This document shows, one piece after another, positions 25,531 through 40,700 of a stretch of 64,000 nucleotides of DNA (positions within the stretch are counted from its first letter, which is position 1; the number at the start of each line of letters is the position of its first letter). The notes beneath the pieces were generated by a model that saw nothing but the letters and a program-made list of their open reading frames with translations, was not told the origin of the DNA and ran no database searches. This DNA is from Brugia malayi (Eukaryota > Nematoda > Chromadorea > Rhabditida > Onchocercidae): assembly GCF_000002995.4 (NCBI RefSeq), contig NW_025062479.1:19340721-19404720 (forward strand), given 5' to 3'. A program made the translations under genes and the position numbers.

Positions 25531-26399
25531 ATTTACATTAAAAATCGCATTAAACTGAGAGAAACCATAGAAATGAAGTGAAGCAACTAATGTCGTTCTT
25601 ACACAAGAATGTGACAACATTTACTGATAAAATTTCTTGAGCTAGAAAGAAGGAATCCTAGGCACAGTGATGAGCGGATCGGTAATCTATAAATGACAGA
25701 ATAAAGTTATGAAACGTAATAGAAAAACTGAACCTTGTCAAAACCACATTTTACAAGTTATCAAAATTACAGTATAATACGATAAAAGGACGGTAGTGAT
25801 AAGACTGGCTAAAGACGTCCAAATAAATTATGTATTGCTCTAAATTGTATTTTCTCTTTTATACCACAATAGAAATACTCAGAAATCAATCAAGAATTCA
25901 ACTTCCTTCACAAAAGCATAGAACAAACGCGATTATCATTATTTTGTAATGACTTCAACGAATCAGAACAGAATTTACATGAACGTCTGAAATAAACAGA
26001 ACAGTATTGACTCTATCTGAGTTCAGTTTCAAGCAACACAAAATGATTATTTTGAAAGTTGAATTTTTCCGCTGAAATACGCTGAAATATATCCACTCTA
26101 TTTGAATGGAATATATGAATTCCATGAGATACAAACCATAAAGTTTCTGTTAAAAAACAAGTTCCACCCCTTCCCTCAATGCTTATGAAAGATAGAATTT
26201 GTCACTACAACAAGTAACTGGAAAAAGGAACAAATCATAGGAATAAAAAATGAATATGTATATTTTTAAAGTTAAACATATGAAAAACCTTACATTCAGG
26301 ATAATTTCTGCTTCAAAAAGAGGAAAAATACCAGGCGGTTAAGGAAGACTTCCAGGAATTTTTGGAGGGTTCAAGATTTTCAACGTGAAAAATCATTCA

Positions 26400-26405
26400 T
26401 TTATT
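26400..26405 (-). terminator. Polyadenylation signal AATAAA downstream of the filamin stop
   Basis: AATAAA is read on the minus strand about 143 nt beyond the filamin stop codon. This is the expected distance for a nematode 3' UTR, and no better hexamer lies closer. The cleavage position itself cannot be seen. Confidence 0.5.
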
Positions 26406-26547
26406 TATATTGTTATGCAAAAATTAAAGACACACTCACACACAAACCACAAATGCACTATTGCGAATACTAGTGGAAACATTTAAGACACATTGATTAG
26501 AAGTAGCGGAAATAATATTTTAGGCAATTCAACATTTGCTAAAATTA

Positions 26548-28786
26548 TCAATAACCGCTCATAAACCTAGGTCGAATTGCGGTACGCATTGTATGCGGTG
26601 GTTGCGGTACCGCTCCATATGGCAGCAAGGACCCATGCGGTACCGTTACTGGAGCCCCCTGAATAGTTGGTGATGGCAAAGGCAGTACGGCAGAATGAGG
26701 CTGAAGAAACGGACCACGCGGTGGAGGTACACCAAGGAACAACGGTGGTGGTGGCGGAGTGCCAATCCACCCAGGTGGTATAAATGGTGTTGCTGGCTGT
26801 GGTGATGGTGCATCACCACACAGGAATCGTTGTAATTCTTGCTCGGTATCTACAATCATTACGAGAAACGGCGATCCTGGGACATGTTCACCATGCCATT
26901 TAATTTCAACCTAAAATTAAATACTTTATGCACTTAAAAGCAAAAACAATTACATCAGTGTGTTGTAATTGGAAACAATTGCATCACACTGCCAAAAGTA
27001 ACAAACTATCTCGAAATGTCACCACCTTTTATACCTCTAATTAGCTCTTTTTGTTCACCTATCTCATATATTCCAATATTCAAAACGTTTAAGTTCATTT
27101 TAAGAGTGATAAATGGAATGAAACAGAACCTGGTAATCTCCCGGTTCCTTTGGTTCATATTTGCAATGAATTGTTCGTTCTTGTTTCTTTTCTCGTTGCA
27201 TTTCTACATTGAATGCTCCCTTTGGTCCTCGAACACGCACTGTAAGCTGTCCTGCTCCAGCACCTTTCGTTTCCACAATGAAATTTGATTTAAATCTGCA
27301 ATAAAGCTTTAATTATTCATTAGTACATCTACGATATTAAATATGCATAAAAGAGATAAATGACCACTAGTTACATTTTTTGAATGAGGCTCAAATGACT
27401 ACGTAAAAAACTGATAATAAAAACGAAATCATTAAAAAAGTGTCAGCTTACGTGGACAAAATTCCATGCTCAATTCCGGGTCCATATACACGAACTTTAG
27501 AAGCATCTGGCGGATAGGAAACATTGAAAGTAAATGGACTTCCCGGTACTTGTTCATCCGAATATTTCACAACTGAAACAAGTGAAATGAAAAGTATTTT
27601 TCCGTTCCTTTTATTAGTCACGTAATTAAGTGCAATGAAAATAAAGCAGAGACTTTGAAATCAAAAAACACAGGAATGCAAAAAGAGATGTAAGACGAAA
27701 TGGATCAAACATCAGTAAGTGTCACCTTTTTTCTCTCCCTACTTTCAAACTGTTCTATGATTGAAGGATAAGATTAATGAGGAAGCGAATTACCTAGCGT
27801 ATGTTTCCCAATTTCGGAAGGTCTAACTGAAAGGGTATATGTACCATCCTGAAGATCATACAGCTCACAATAGGCGAGTTTTGTTGGTCCCATACACTGT
27901 GCAGATAACTGACCTGAAACGAAAACACAATGTTCTAAAAAATATATTTGTAGTTAAAATATTTTCTATATGATTCCTAATTTAATGCTTTCCGAAAACC
28001 GGTAATGAAAATCATGAATATCACCGGCACTTATAAGTGCAGCTTCTAATTTCGACGTCAAAATCAAACCATACTACGCTACCATTATTTTATTATTATG
28101 TATTACTAACGGAGCAGGAAAATAATGCCACAATAGGCATCTAAGTAATGCGTCAAAGCAGCATATAAAGCAATCCCATAAAGTAAAATTTCTGTGGAAA
28201 TATCAACGTTTCACGTTGAAGTATTGCTTCTGGAAATGTTCCAGATCAGAATGAAATTATTAAAGAAAAAAGGTCCACACCTGGTCCCGCTTTCCTTGTA
28301 TCAATAATAGTTTTCACATCCTCATTAACGATTCCCATTTTCAATGTGTTCGCATCGATAATGATAGCCTCAGCAGCACTCGAATGCAAGTCAACCTGCA
28401 CTCGGCAAGGTGAACCGCGAACATGGTGTCCGTTCCATAATACCTGCAATAAAAATGCAAATATTCGCAGCATTTATAATTCTTCTATATACTGACGAGA
28501 ATTATTCTTGAGCTGTTTGAAATTTTAGGATTCAAAAAAGTGATAATCACTATCAACCTGTCTCTAATGGAACAGTTGGTAAATATCAAGCTGACTCGTG
28601 AAATAAAAGTAACTTTACATCGATAAGCGAATAATCTGAGTCAAATTTGATAAAACTGAACCTGTAACTCATAAACGCCAGGTATCAATGGCGTATAGAT
28701 CGCTTTATAAACGTTGTTTCCCAAATGAGTTAAGCGCACTGGGATATCTGCTTTTTGTCCAAACAAAGAAGATGATACCTGTCCAT
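26548..28786 (-). CDS. fln-2: Filamin exons 53-58: repeats 21-23 and Pro-rich C-terminal tail
   Basis: Exons: 28786-28662, 28443-28281, 27913-27794, 27572-27452, 27295-27130, 26910-26548 (stop TGA 26550-26548). Repeat 21 ends 'HHVRGSPCRVQVDL', repeat 22 ends 'EQVPGSPFTFNVSY', and repeat 23 contains 'GAGAGQLTVRVRGPKGAF' and 'EHVPGSPFLVMIVD'. The last ~105 residues are unlike a filamin repeat and dominated by Pro, Gly and hydrophobics, with runs such as 'GTPPPPPLFLGVPPPRGPF'. In canonical filamins the last repeat is the dimerisation domain and the protein ends there. The extra Pro-rich tail could bind SH3/WW/EVH1-type domains, which is inference. Confidence 0.92.
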
Positions 28787-31700
28787 CTGAAATACTCACT
28801 TGAAATACCACAATCATTTATAGTCATGGAAAATCTTGAGTTTAAACCCTCATAACACACAGTTAACATTCATAGAAGTAACCCAACAAACAAATTATAA
28901 TAAAACTTGCAATTAAGAATGACAAACCTCTGGAGACATCCGAACCATCGATGATAAATTCCGCTTGCTCATTATTGGCAGCTCGTGTTAAGCCTTCGCC
29001 TCGTAATATCACCCTCAAGTAGTCCATTTCATTCCCCTCATAAGTTGAACGATCCCTAAATTTCGATATTTATAAAAAAGAATCAAAATTTAGGTTATTT
29101 CGATTATTTCCAGAAATTGAAAATTCACTCCCGGCTCACTTTTTCCACAAGCATTACAAACAGAAATAGTAAATACGTTGAAAAACACGGGTCTTGAACC
29201 ATAAGACAGAACTGCAGCACCGATCACAATCCCACAATATTATGCTTCAGATTTGCTTTTTATTTAACCAAATATTATTTTTCAACTAAATTAGGTTGGA
29301 TGATATCAGAAATTAATTTTCTATTCGTAACGACTTTTAAAAATTTACCTAATTGATAACTATTTAAGTTACTGAAAACAATTTGAAAGCTACTTACTCA
29401 GGTCGAGATCTTACGGTATTGTGTGATGTTGCCATAGCAGTATTTGTAAGTGGAATGATACGTGAGGTCGAGGGTTGTTCGCCTTCAGCAACTACGTGCA
29501 ATGGCTGCGCTTTTTGGACTGCTATATCAGACCAGTAAAGATAAATGCCATATTTTCCAGGTTGATGCGGATAATATGCTACACGATATTTGCCATAACC
29601 GAGTGATTCGACATCACAACCACTCACTGACTTGCCGTCCCAATCACGAACTTCTGCTCGAAGTTTTCCTAAAAATTTTAATTGCAAGAAATCCAAAAAT
29701 ATTTTTACTGTGTTCAAATGAACTCGCTTAAGCAAATAAGGGTGATAAAACAACCAATTGTCGCTATCAAATGATACAGCCAAAATTTTTGTTATGAATA
29801 AATTGGCCTACAGTTAAAATTATCTAATTATGGGAGCCTTAAAATCTTCGAAATATTCAAAACTTATGAAAGCAACTTTTGCAGACAAGTTTTTTACCAG
29901 ATCCGGCGGCTGTGGCATCAACATCGATAACGTTTCTCTGTTGTACTGCGAACTGATATATTCCATCTTCATCGGCTAAGTGATCATTCACAACCACTTT
30001 CCGTGGATCAACAACCTCGATCTCGAATGGACTTCCTAAATCGACTCCGCTGCTTCATATTAGCAATCATAAACTAAAACTAAGTGAAAAAGAAAGTTAA
30101 CAGTACCACAAAAAAAGTTACCGGAAATCGTTCGATTGTTATGTTCAATATTTACTAAATAACGGCCCACTTCCGTTGGTGTAAACGAAATTTCCGTTGT
30201 TCCGTCTGGATTTTTGTTTGCTGTATGCCGGACTTTCGCTTTCTTTGGTCCTGTTCATGAATTTTTTTTCTCTAATTTGTTGAAATTTCATTAAGATGCA
30301 AATTCACATCAACAAAAAATTGCGAACGAAAACATACAAAACTTTCTCGAAAATGCAAAAACGTCATGTTATTTATTTATTTATTTTTGAAAAAAGTGCC
30401 ACATACAGCTTCATAAATCAAATATTTGTCTCCATTAAGAATTAAATTTCGAAAAGCGAAAAAAAAAGCTTCATTAGGGATCATAAAAAAGCGAAAATAA
30501 AAATGGAAGTTCTATACCTCGTACATCGATTTTCAGATTTCCTTTTAGATTTTTGGCATCAAAAATGATGCTTGTTGGACGATCCACCTCCACGGGATGT
30601 TCCATGGCGGATCCACGCAAAATAGGTTTGCCATATTCCTCAACAGTCAATGTATGTGGAGTTCCTGAAATGCAAACAGTAAGTATTCTTATTATTGTTA
30701 TTAATTATGGATCTCATAGAGGCGAATACAGATTAGGCGAGAAGATAAGATAATTGTAGTAATTATTATATAAATTATTTTACCTAAGTTATTATTTAAA
30801 TTATGATTTAAATTTTTACCATTAACAAGAAAACCAGCCAGTTTCGTGGACAACTTATATTGGCCAATTTTGGTCGGAGTAAATTCGAAAATATCATCAC
30901 CATCGGCGGTTGTTTGCATATCTAATCGCACCGGTTCATCAGACGGGTCAATCAATTCAACAGTCAAGTCACCGCTACCTGCTAACTGACGGTTCACTAT
31001 AAAAATTTTTTAGATTTTTAAATTCATCAACAGCAAAAAATTCTAAAGATATACCAATAATAATGCTACGAGAAAACAACAAATACGCAGAAAACCAAAC
31101 TCAAAGGAACTTACCCGTAATTAGCGCAGGTTGTTTGATAATGAATGGCTCATTGATACCTTTCATAAAAACTTTCCGTGGATCGACCACTATACATTTG
31201 AATGGGCTGCCAACTACTGGTGCATCAGCAAATGTTATTTCGATTTGATGAACACCTGAAAAAGAAATTGCAACTTCTGGAAGCTAAGATTTATAAGCTT
31301 CAAGAAAAAATTGATCAGGACCTGTATACCATTTAAACAATATATACCTGAGTTTAAGACTGAACTTGCGAATACTTTTGAAAAAAAAAATTTATTTATT
31401 ACAAAAAGACTTGTGGAGAAAATAAGGGAAATTTGAGAGGATCGATCTGTCTTCTTATATGAAGCGACAACAAATAATAAATTGAAACATAAGTTGAATG
31501 CTTATACAAGAATATAAGTTAATTGAAAATTTATTCATAAAGTCAAAGTAATTTCGCTTGAATTTTTATTTTAACGTTAGCATTACATATTCTGGCTCTA
31601 AATTTTTCATCAACAATTTACAACTTGTTTGTGGTTTCAAGTTTGTCGCACTGGTTGTCTATGTGACACGCTTAAAAGTATCTTAAAAACACGTGAATGA

Positions 31701-34700
31701 CACACTCTGCTTGTTAAACAGAAATAAGAATGCAAGAAATCAAAACTAATCGAGAGATAGAAAAGGGTTCATAACCTAAGAATGTATTGTTTTGTCTTTA
31801 CCAGCAACAAGTAACACATACATCAAATTTACAGGGACTAATAATTAAGTTCATAAACAATTTTATGAAGACCGAAAATCAATCCCTGAACATAAAAAAT
31901 GAGTACTATAAATCAAAGCAAAATATACAAGTGAGTTATACTCACTACGCCACTTCAGAAGAATGATGAAACTAGAGAACAAGAAGTCAGAAGAAAGACA
32001 CAAGGGGATTTCCTCAAATCTAAATCAAACTTCATTTCCACAATGCTAAAATTTTATTTCTTTCAACACTGAAGCTTTTTATTTCAATTATTTCTATGAA
32101 AAAGCTACCGATGTTTTCAGGTGTAAATTCGACCCAATAGCTATCATCATGTTGCTTATAACACCGAACTGGTAATGGTCTACCTCGCGAATCTGAAAAA
32201 AGGAAATCAAACGAGCAGAAAAACCGAATGCTAAAAATAAGCATAAATTAGTGAAACTGCAGCGTGGGCAATACAAACATGTGATATAACGTATTACAAA
32301 GTGCAATAACGACAACAGTGAACTAAAAATAATTAAAATCTCGCAACACGTAATTTCACTAAAGATATAACATACACCTGAAATTAGCTTATTTAGTAAA
32401 ATGAAATAAATTCTCCACTTCTTTATTTACTTGCACCTAAAATATATATTTTAAATTGATAGTGTACCACAATACAGCACTAAATTTAAAAGCTATTTCA
32501 CTAGTTAATGTGAAAACTTTGATAATAATAATTCTAATAATGCGCAATGTATACGAACTTTCAAAAGTCGTTTGGGATTTCTGTATATATTAGGAAAAAA
32601 TTTAGAATTTTAGGAACTCACAGCAAATATATATGTGCTCCTGATTTCTGATTTCTACTTATATTAAAATCAAAAATCATCTTTTAGCAAAATCATTATT
32701 CCCAATGCAGAAAAAATACCTGAAACCACTACATCCAGTTCACCTCGTTCAGTGTCATTCAATGAAACTTCAAAACGAGCAGTTTTACCACGTTGTGCAC
32801 GTGTCAATGCATCACCACGTGCTCGCACTGATCCAGCATCACTTACAATGCATTCATATGGACATTCTGCAATATAAAAAGAAAATCTGAATTATAAAAG
32901 ATCCTAAGAAAAATCACAAACTCATAACAATTTAAAAAGAATTTGTAGTAAAAAAAAAAAAAAAAAAGATTTCTCCAAATAAAAATTACTTTTTAAGGCT
33001 TAAAAGAAAAGTTTCATACATAATTATTGTCTTAAATAACCGAATGGAAAGTGAAAAAGTCAAAAAATATAATTCTTCAGTTACACGAAATTTTTTTCTT
33101 TTTTCACTTAGGAAATTATACCAGGTAGAAGCATTTCATCGATCATCACATCTATCAGGTGAAGTCCAACTTGTCGTGGTATAAATGAACATACATGTAG
33201 GCCTCTTTTGATACGCTTCATCGTGCATGGTACCTCCTTGCCTCCACATGTTACTCGTACTGCTGCAGTCGCACCACCCGAATTCGACCAATCCACTGAA
33301 AAGTCATTAGAATTGTCAAGTTTTGAAATCAATTAAATTTCTGAAAATTTCTCGTGAAATATCTTCATGGTATTAATACAAAATAAGCAAGCGTTAATAA
33401 AAAAAACACATTAAAAATGATTCAACCATTGAAACGTTGTTCGATGCCAATACGATCATTTTTCAAACCGATCACTCGTACAGCACTCAAATCCAGTACC
33501 GTAATTTTGAAAGGACTTCCTCGGATATGTTCGTCACCTACCATCACTGATATACTATGAACACCTTCTGTTCGTGGTGTGAATTCCACTTCGAATATTC
33601 CGTCAGGAAGTTTCGCCAGTGATACTGGGACTGGATTTCGTTCTGAATCTGAAAGATGAGGAAAAACTAATTCCGATATGTTTATTTCGAGATTGACGCG
33701 TTATACAAGAAGTTTGGTTTCCAAAATTTGAAACTCCTAGTGCGATATAAATTATATATATATATATATATTTCAAAAATATAGTTATGCAAAACAATAC
33801 TTGCTGTCCATTTCAATATGAATAGAATGTTTTGGAGAAATCAATAAAAAGAAGCCACCACTCAAAGATAAGCGATAATTGTGAAAACATTTATTAAACG
33901 ATTAAAAATTAAACTTAAGCAGATGAGCTAACCAATGATAACAATAGATAAATGTTTCCCGGCATCAGGTTCGGTTCGCAGAATCAGTTTAGATGACCAA
34001 CCAACCAAAGCTTGTTCAATGTCATCTACGAGTATAGCACCGCGACCACTTTGAATAACTTGAACATATTGTCGTTCACCGTAAGGCATTTCGTTGACAA
34101 AAACATCCATAGAATAACGGCCTATATCATGAAATCTGAAACAAATAAAAAATAGGACGGAGAATTCAGAATTAAGAAATTCTAATAGCAGCAATCTTTT
34201 ATTTCATTCATTTCAATGCAAGGTCGATGGAGTATCCGAAGTAAACCCAATACAAAACATCCATGCATAAGTATTTCAGAATTACTGTGGAATTTATAAT
34301 TTACTAGCTTTGATGACCAACAGTTAACTTCTCACAACTTTCTCCCTAACACCTATTCCGTTTCAAAAGATATAATGTAATAAAAACACTCACGTGCAAA
34401 CAGCTCGAACAATTCCATCATTTCCTACTTCTATTTTTGCTGGCACTAATTCATTTTTGGCGTTTTTAACTTCTACTTTGACATTCCTCTGCGCAACGTC
34501 ACCTGTGTCCACTGCAAAAGAAAAATCTGGAGATGAATGTCACGAAAAGATAAAAAATATTTTAACACACTTTGTTTTAAAATTTAATTTGCTTTCCCCA
34601 AACTCTTTAAACTCTATTTGACTGATAGAAATGACTGTTTGGCGAATTTCCTTTCTTTGATTTGATACTTACTACAATTACTCCTATTTATTAAAGCAAC

Positions 34701-37700
34701 TTACATTCAAAACTGATTTCTTTGCCGGCAAGAATGGTCGATGGGATGCGAGCGATTTTCGGAGGTTCCGAAACTTCCATCACAAATGGCCCAATACCGA
34801 GCTGTTGGCCGTTTATAACGATTTCAATTTCATGTTCTCCTGTAACAATGAAAAGATACATTAAGCTAGCAAGTACTATATTCTTTCCAAAACTGATAAT
34901 TTTAACAGAATTTGAAATATTTGATAAAGCAGAAAGTTTTCTAAAAAATTTTTTGATGATTGTGATTGTAGCACATAAATTCTAAACGCTCATTCATTCT
35001 CAATGCTCACTGGTAAATCAACCATATCTAATACAACACTGATGAAATCGAATTCAGTAATTAACTAGTGACAAGAAAAAATGACACCTGATGTCAAAGG
35101 TCGGAACTGAACATGATATCCATTGCAAACTTTTTCCACTTCAACATCCAACTCATGACCATGTGAATCTGAATTTCAGCATTCCTCTGTGCAACACGTC
35201 GAAACCAACCAAATACAGACGGAATACGGACAAATAGAGGACAGTAACAATTTAACAAGTAAAACAATGACAAATTGAAGCTTTAAGCAAAAGCATCCAA
35301 ATCAACTTGTGCGTAAAAGACGTTTCTGACAAAGCCGAAGAAACAACAATAAGTGTTGTCTGTGATATCTAATACATTTACTTTTGTGCAAAACTCACCT
35401 AATTTCTTTTCCTTTTCAATTTAAGTAAATGCATTATCAATGTTAATAATTCTATGACCATAAGTTTTGGAAAATATGTTAATGTTAACTTTTTATTAAC
35501 TTATCTCCTATTTTGTGAAATAAGCAACGTGTTATAGCAACAACAATTTCAGAAACCAACCAGTAATGGAGACATTGCAATCAGTTTCACGCCCTCCTGT
35601 GTCGATGCTGAAGCCCTTCGTTTGACCAACCTAAGCAAAAGAATTATAGATTTAACTAAATAAGCTTGCGCTTCCCACTTTCGCTTGATTTCTAGAAAGT
35701 ACTATTTTGATGGGAGTGAAGCATGTCCAACTTTAAACTGGAGACAAAAACCTATGAGAAATTGCTCGAAAAAGTTTTCCCAAGTTACCCAATCCAATAA
35801 AACTTAAGACTACACCTGTCCGACAGTGAGGTCACCAACCAGACGCATGTCTTGTTCTAATCCAACGGCGTTCATCGACGATGACATAGCCGCAGCCAAC
35901 TGTGATGATTTTTCTCGCACCGGACAAACCATTGGTGAACCTCAAAATTGTGTAACTGAGAGACATGGTAATGGCCTATTTACTAGTTGAACGAGGCCCA
36001 GCTAGGATTACTTCAATTATAAGCAACAACATCATTTCAGTTTGCTATAACATAACATCTTTTGGAACTACTGCTGAAATGATAAGATTTCGTAACAAGA
36101 AAATTTTATAATGCTCTACGATGATAGAAAATAACGGCACTAAAGCACCTGGTATTTCATTTCAGTTATAAACTAAAAATAATGAAGGAATAATTCAACC
36201 TTCAATTTGACATTCCCATAATAAAGTTTTTTTGCAGAAAAGAAATAATTATAATTACCTGGAATTGGATCCCCATTGAACCGGACACTTATAAGATGAT
36301 CTTTGGCTTCTTGTGGCGTAAACGAAACTTTGAATTTCGCCTGTCCTTCTGCCTAAAAAGAATCAACTGGTTAAGCACGATTGTCCACTCCTTATACTGT
36401 CGATTGTTTCGATCGTCAGACAAAAAGATTATTACGATTATCGACGATTGTACATTCATTTTCCCTTTATTCTCTCACTAATTCATTAATTAATTCCAAC
36501 TTCGTGAGCACTTTTCTCCTCACTTCAAGTTATGAAAACCAATACAAATTAATGATAGCATCCAAACCTGCACGAAATTTGGCACATTTCGATTTTCAAC
36601 ACTGACTATAATTTCCATGTTACCAGCCCCGGCTCGAGCAGCATCAATCATGAATGTACAAGGACGCCCAACAACTGCTTCTTCTATGCACGATAGCTTT
36701 GCACATTTCGCATCAAATGCTTTGGAAGTGAACGGAGATCCAGTAATCGGCTTACCATCACAGCTTATATCAATCTGAAAATTAGAACCACAAAAATTTG
36801 CATCTATATTCCATTCACAAAGTAATAATTAGTGGAAAACAAAAATGGAAATCAAGCAAAAATGAAAAAACATGTTTCACTTTCATCAAAAAAGTAATTT
36901 ATAGAAGTCAAGAGAAAGTGGAAAGTGCAAGTTTATTTAGTTAGATACATAATGATAGAAATATTGTCATAAATAGAGTAAATCAATCATGTTGTCCCTT
37001 ATTATTTCATATATTAAAAAAATAAATATTAAAATAATCTCATTTTAGATGAAGTGATGATGCACGTATTTTATACATGAAATGCTACTCACTTGATGAT
37101 TTCCGACGTTCTTTGGTGTGTAGGAGATGATATACTTCTTATCCTCAACATCATTTTTTGATATGCTCACTGGAATGTTTTTACCTTGCGAATCGGTAAT
37201 GCGTATCTGCGGTAACATATCTTTCATACCTTCAACAACTACGTAGAACTGTGCTACTTGTCCAACCGGGATTCGTTCTAATCCGGGACCCGAAACTGCT
37301 ACCGACTGCGCCTTTACCAGGTGACAAATGAATGGACTTCCTAAATTAAGTTTATGTGCTGTAAAAATTAGAAAATCGAAGCTGAAGAATTCCTTTTAAT
37401 TTACACTCGCCATTTTTTTTTTTTTTTTTTTATTAATTTACTTTTCTCTTTTTCTCTACTAGTGCTTCGATCAAAGAAGCTGAAGAAAGAATGGTACAAA
37501 CTTGATAGTTAAATTTTAATAAAAATTTTAAATAATTTGAAACAAAGCTAAATAATCCTTACACCTTTTTTCTTTCCCTTATAAAACAGACTACGACTTT
37601 TTCAGCCTACTCTCTCACATTTAATCCTTCTTTTAACGTCTACAATCATCACTCTATTGAGAAACTGATTCAGAATAAGATCTCACTCATTAATATTGCG

Positions 37701-40700
37701 CACCTTTTTAATTTTTGCTTACCTGGCACAGGTTCATTATTAAAACGAACAGATATGGTATGATCAGCAAGTTCTCTAGGCACAAAGGATATATCATAAC
37801 GATGTTGGCCAAGTGACTGCGCCATTGATGGAATACGTCCTTCATTTACTGCTACTTCCAGGTTGCCGACACCTGCTTGACTTGCATCCACTATAAAGCG
37901 CATGAAAATCAGTCTTTCCAATGAGAGATATGCCTATTCTAAATATGACACGAACTCAGCACAATCAGATTGTAGGATGATTTTGTAAGGAGTACGCTTC
38001 TAATTTACTCCAAATTGTATCACAGAATAAGAAGCTTATCTTAAACTTGTCATTTCAATTTTAAGCAAAAACAAACCAATGAAATGCACTGGCCTATCGA
38101 CCAAACTATTCGGAATATCACCGACGCTAATTTTTGCTGGATCATATGCTCGACAGGTAAAAGGACTACCTTGAACATCAACTCCCGCATATTTAACTTC
38201 GATTTCATGATCACCTGAAACGACGTACAGAGTAGAAGAAACACAGAGCAAAATATAATAAACTAAAGGAAACGAAAGAAAAAAAAATTGGGCAAAATAA
38301 AAAGAAAGAGTTAAAAAAAAAAAAAATGATCATATATTGTATTACAAAAAACGAGCAATGTCAAAATAGTTAAATTTGACCAAACGAATTTGAAACACGG
38401 AGATATGTGAAGACTTACCCACTTGCACAGGTATAAACTCAAATTTCTTGACGCCAGGTTCATGATCGGACATGGAACTTTCAACTTTTCTTTTTTCTGG
38501 ATCTGAAATACAAATTTCATGAAATAGTCGACTATGCGCAATACGCACCATTCCTTAAAAACTGGAAAACTTCGCAAATAAGACTGAAATTCTTTTGTCA
38601 TTCATATTTAGGAAATGAACTTCAAAATTTATTATCAGAAGATCTTAAAACTTGCCTGCCACTGTGATGTCAAGCGATTCCTCGCCGGACAATGTGATAA
38701 AGATGTGTGCTGGTCGTCCAACCCGACTTAATGATGGAATTTTGGAAACGCTTGTTCTCTTCTCTACTTGATGCTTCTTCTTTTTTGTTTCTTTTCCCTA
38801 AGAAAATAAGGAATTGAATTTCAGATTTTCTTATTTGCACTAAGTGAAATAAGTATAATATACCTTATTCTTTTTTAACGTTTCAGCCATCAATTTTTCT
38901 TCTTTCTCTTTTTTCACGCGTTCTTTTTCTTCACGTCTTTTCTCTTCCTTTTCCTTCCGTGAATCTTTTTTCTTTCCATCCACCAAACTTCAATAAATCA
39001 TAAATATATACAATGCTAATTTAGTAAGTTTTATTTCAGTCTAAATTTAACAACAGCTTTTCCATTCCCCAACTCTTTTCAGATGTGCCTTTTAAGATTT
39101 GATTAGTAAAATTCATGAACATTTTTTGCATCAAATTCAAAAATATGAAAAGCAAAGCATACATATTTTCCACCTCTTCGCATGGCTTTTCATCCACAAT
39201 ATTTACTTCGAATGGACTGTCTAAAATCAAACAATAAATTGAGTGTACCTTAATTTGATACCTTTTTTAAAATCAAACAGAAATTTTCGAAATTAGGGAA
39301 ACGATAACCAGTGAAAGAAGCTAAAGAAAGACTGTATAGGTTAATGACAATAAATAATTCAGCAATTTAGCATACTTTTGAGGACTTCTTTGTTGAATGT
39401 AATATTGACAGTGTGCATTCCTAAAGTGGTCGGATTGAATGTCACCAAAAATTTGGCAGTTCCCGTTTCCAGCTGTGCTACATGAGATGGTATGATGATT
39501 CCATCACTATCTTTAATTGCCATTTCAAGATTTCCAAAACCTGCTCGGCCAGCATCAACTGTAACAGTGTGTCATCAGTTTTGTATTCAATACGAACAAA
39601 TATTTGAAACATTTGATATGATAATTTTATATTTGAAATAACGAAAAATTTATAGGATAGTAAAGAAAACAAAAAACTTACTTAAGTGCAAAATGTCATT
39701 TTTTTAGGTCAGAAGATAGGACTTACTATTTTCTTCAAAACAACCCGCCTGTCTCCATTAACTATACTTGTAACTTAAAAGTAATATGTAGCTAGGTCTT
39801 GAAATTGACTGTAATTAATTACATTACAGTCAGTTTCACGTCTAATCCCACCTACAATTTGAAAGCTATCCCTTTCATAGATTAATGCTTAAATACTGCT
39901 TAGTTCAAGTGTCCATTATGATCTTTCAAAGCTAACCGGTGAATTCAACGGTGTCATTAATAGTACTCTGTGGTGCAATTTCGCCAACAATAATCTCTGA
40001 TGCATCATAGACACGAATCGGAAAAGGACACATTGGATGCAGCGTATCGTTTACATAAATCATTACCTCAAAATTAAACTAATTATTTTCAACAATTTTT
40101 AACAATTCAGAAATTACTAACTCTTTATGAAATAAATATCAAACAAATTCAACTTCAGTCGTATGAAATGTTCAAATTAAATGAACAATAACAAGTCATG
40201 AGAATCAATTTTCAATTCCAATAATTAGCTCAGTTCATTGCCTTAAAATCGAAGAAATATGAAAGAGAAGAAAAAAGACTGCAAAAAAAGTAGACGTTTG
40301 AAATCAAAGTTGCAGCAATGTAATATTTAAATATCATTGACAAGTACCTTATGTGTTCCAATTTCTGCTGGCCGGAATGATATCTCATAGGAATGCCGAG
40401 ATTTTTTCACTTTTGGTTCAATTTCTTCACGTTCTACCGCTCCTTTTGCTGCTACTGCAACGGTTTTTAAAAACTAAAGATAAAATGAAGTAAGAAGTAC
40501 AAAAGGATCACTACTGATAGTAAAAGTAGTCGTAGATAATAACAAAATCTTCAAATTGCACCAGGAAGAAAAATCCTCGTATATATATATATATATATAT
40601 ATATAACTTACAATAGTTTACAAAGATAGCTTACAACTATTATCATTTTCAATCAGTGAACGACTCATTAAATTTCGCCCAATAATTACCTCAATCTAAC

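Larger units (their letters stand above)
21993..26399. other. Intergenic region between tetraspanin and filamin genes
   Basis: Apart from the two weak minus-strand candidate exons and the CT repeat, I see no feature. A + strand frame near 24284-24430 (about 48 codons, containing 'HRFCCTCQGYRLVYRS') is open but short and unsupported. Confidence 0.45.

Noticed and set aside
40455..40474. Earlier acceptor (TTTAG at 40474) for filamin exon 24
   Set aside because: With the strong GTAAGT donor of exon 23 it causes a frameshift and stop. The GTTGCAG acceptor keeps frame and restores the filamin strand.
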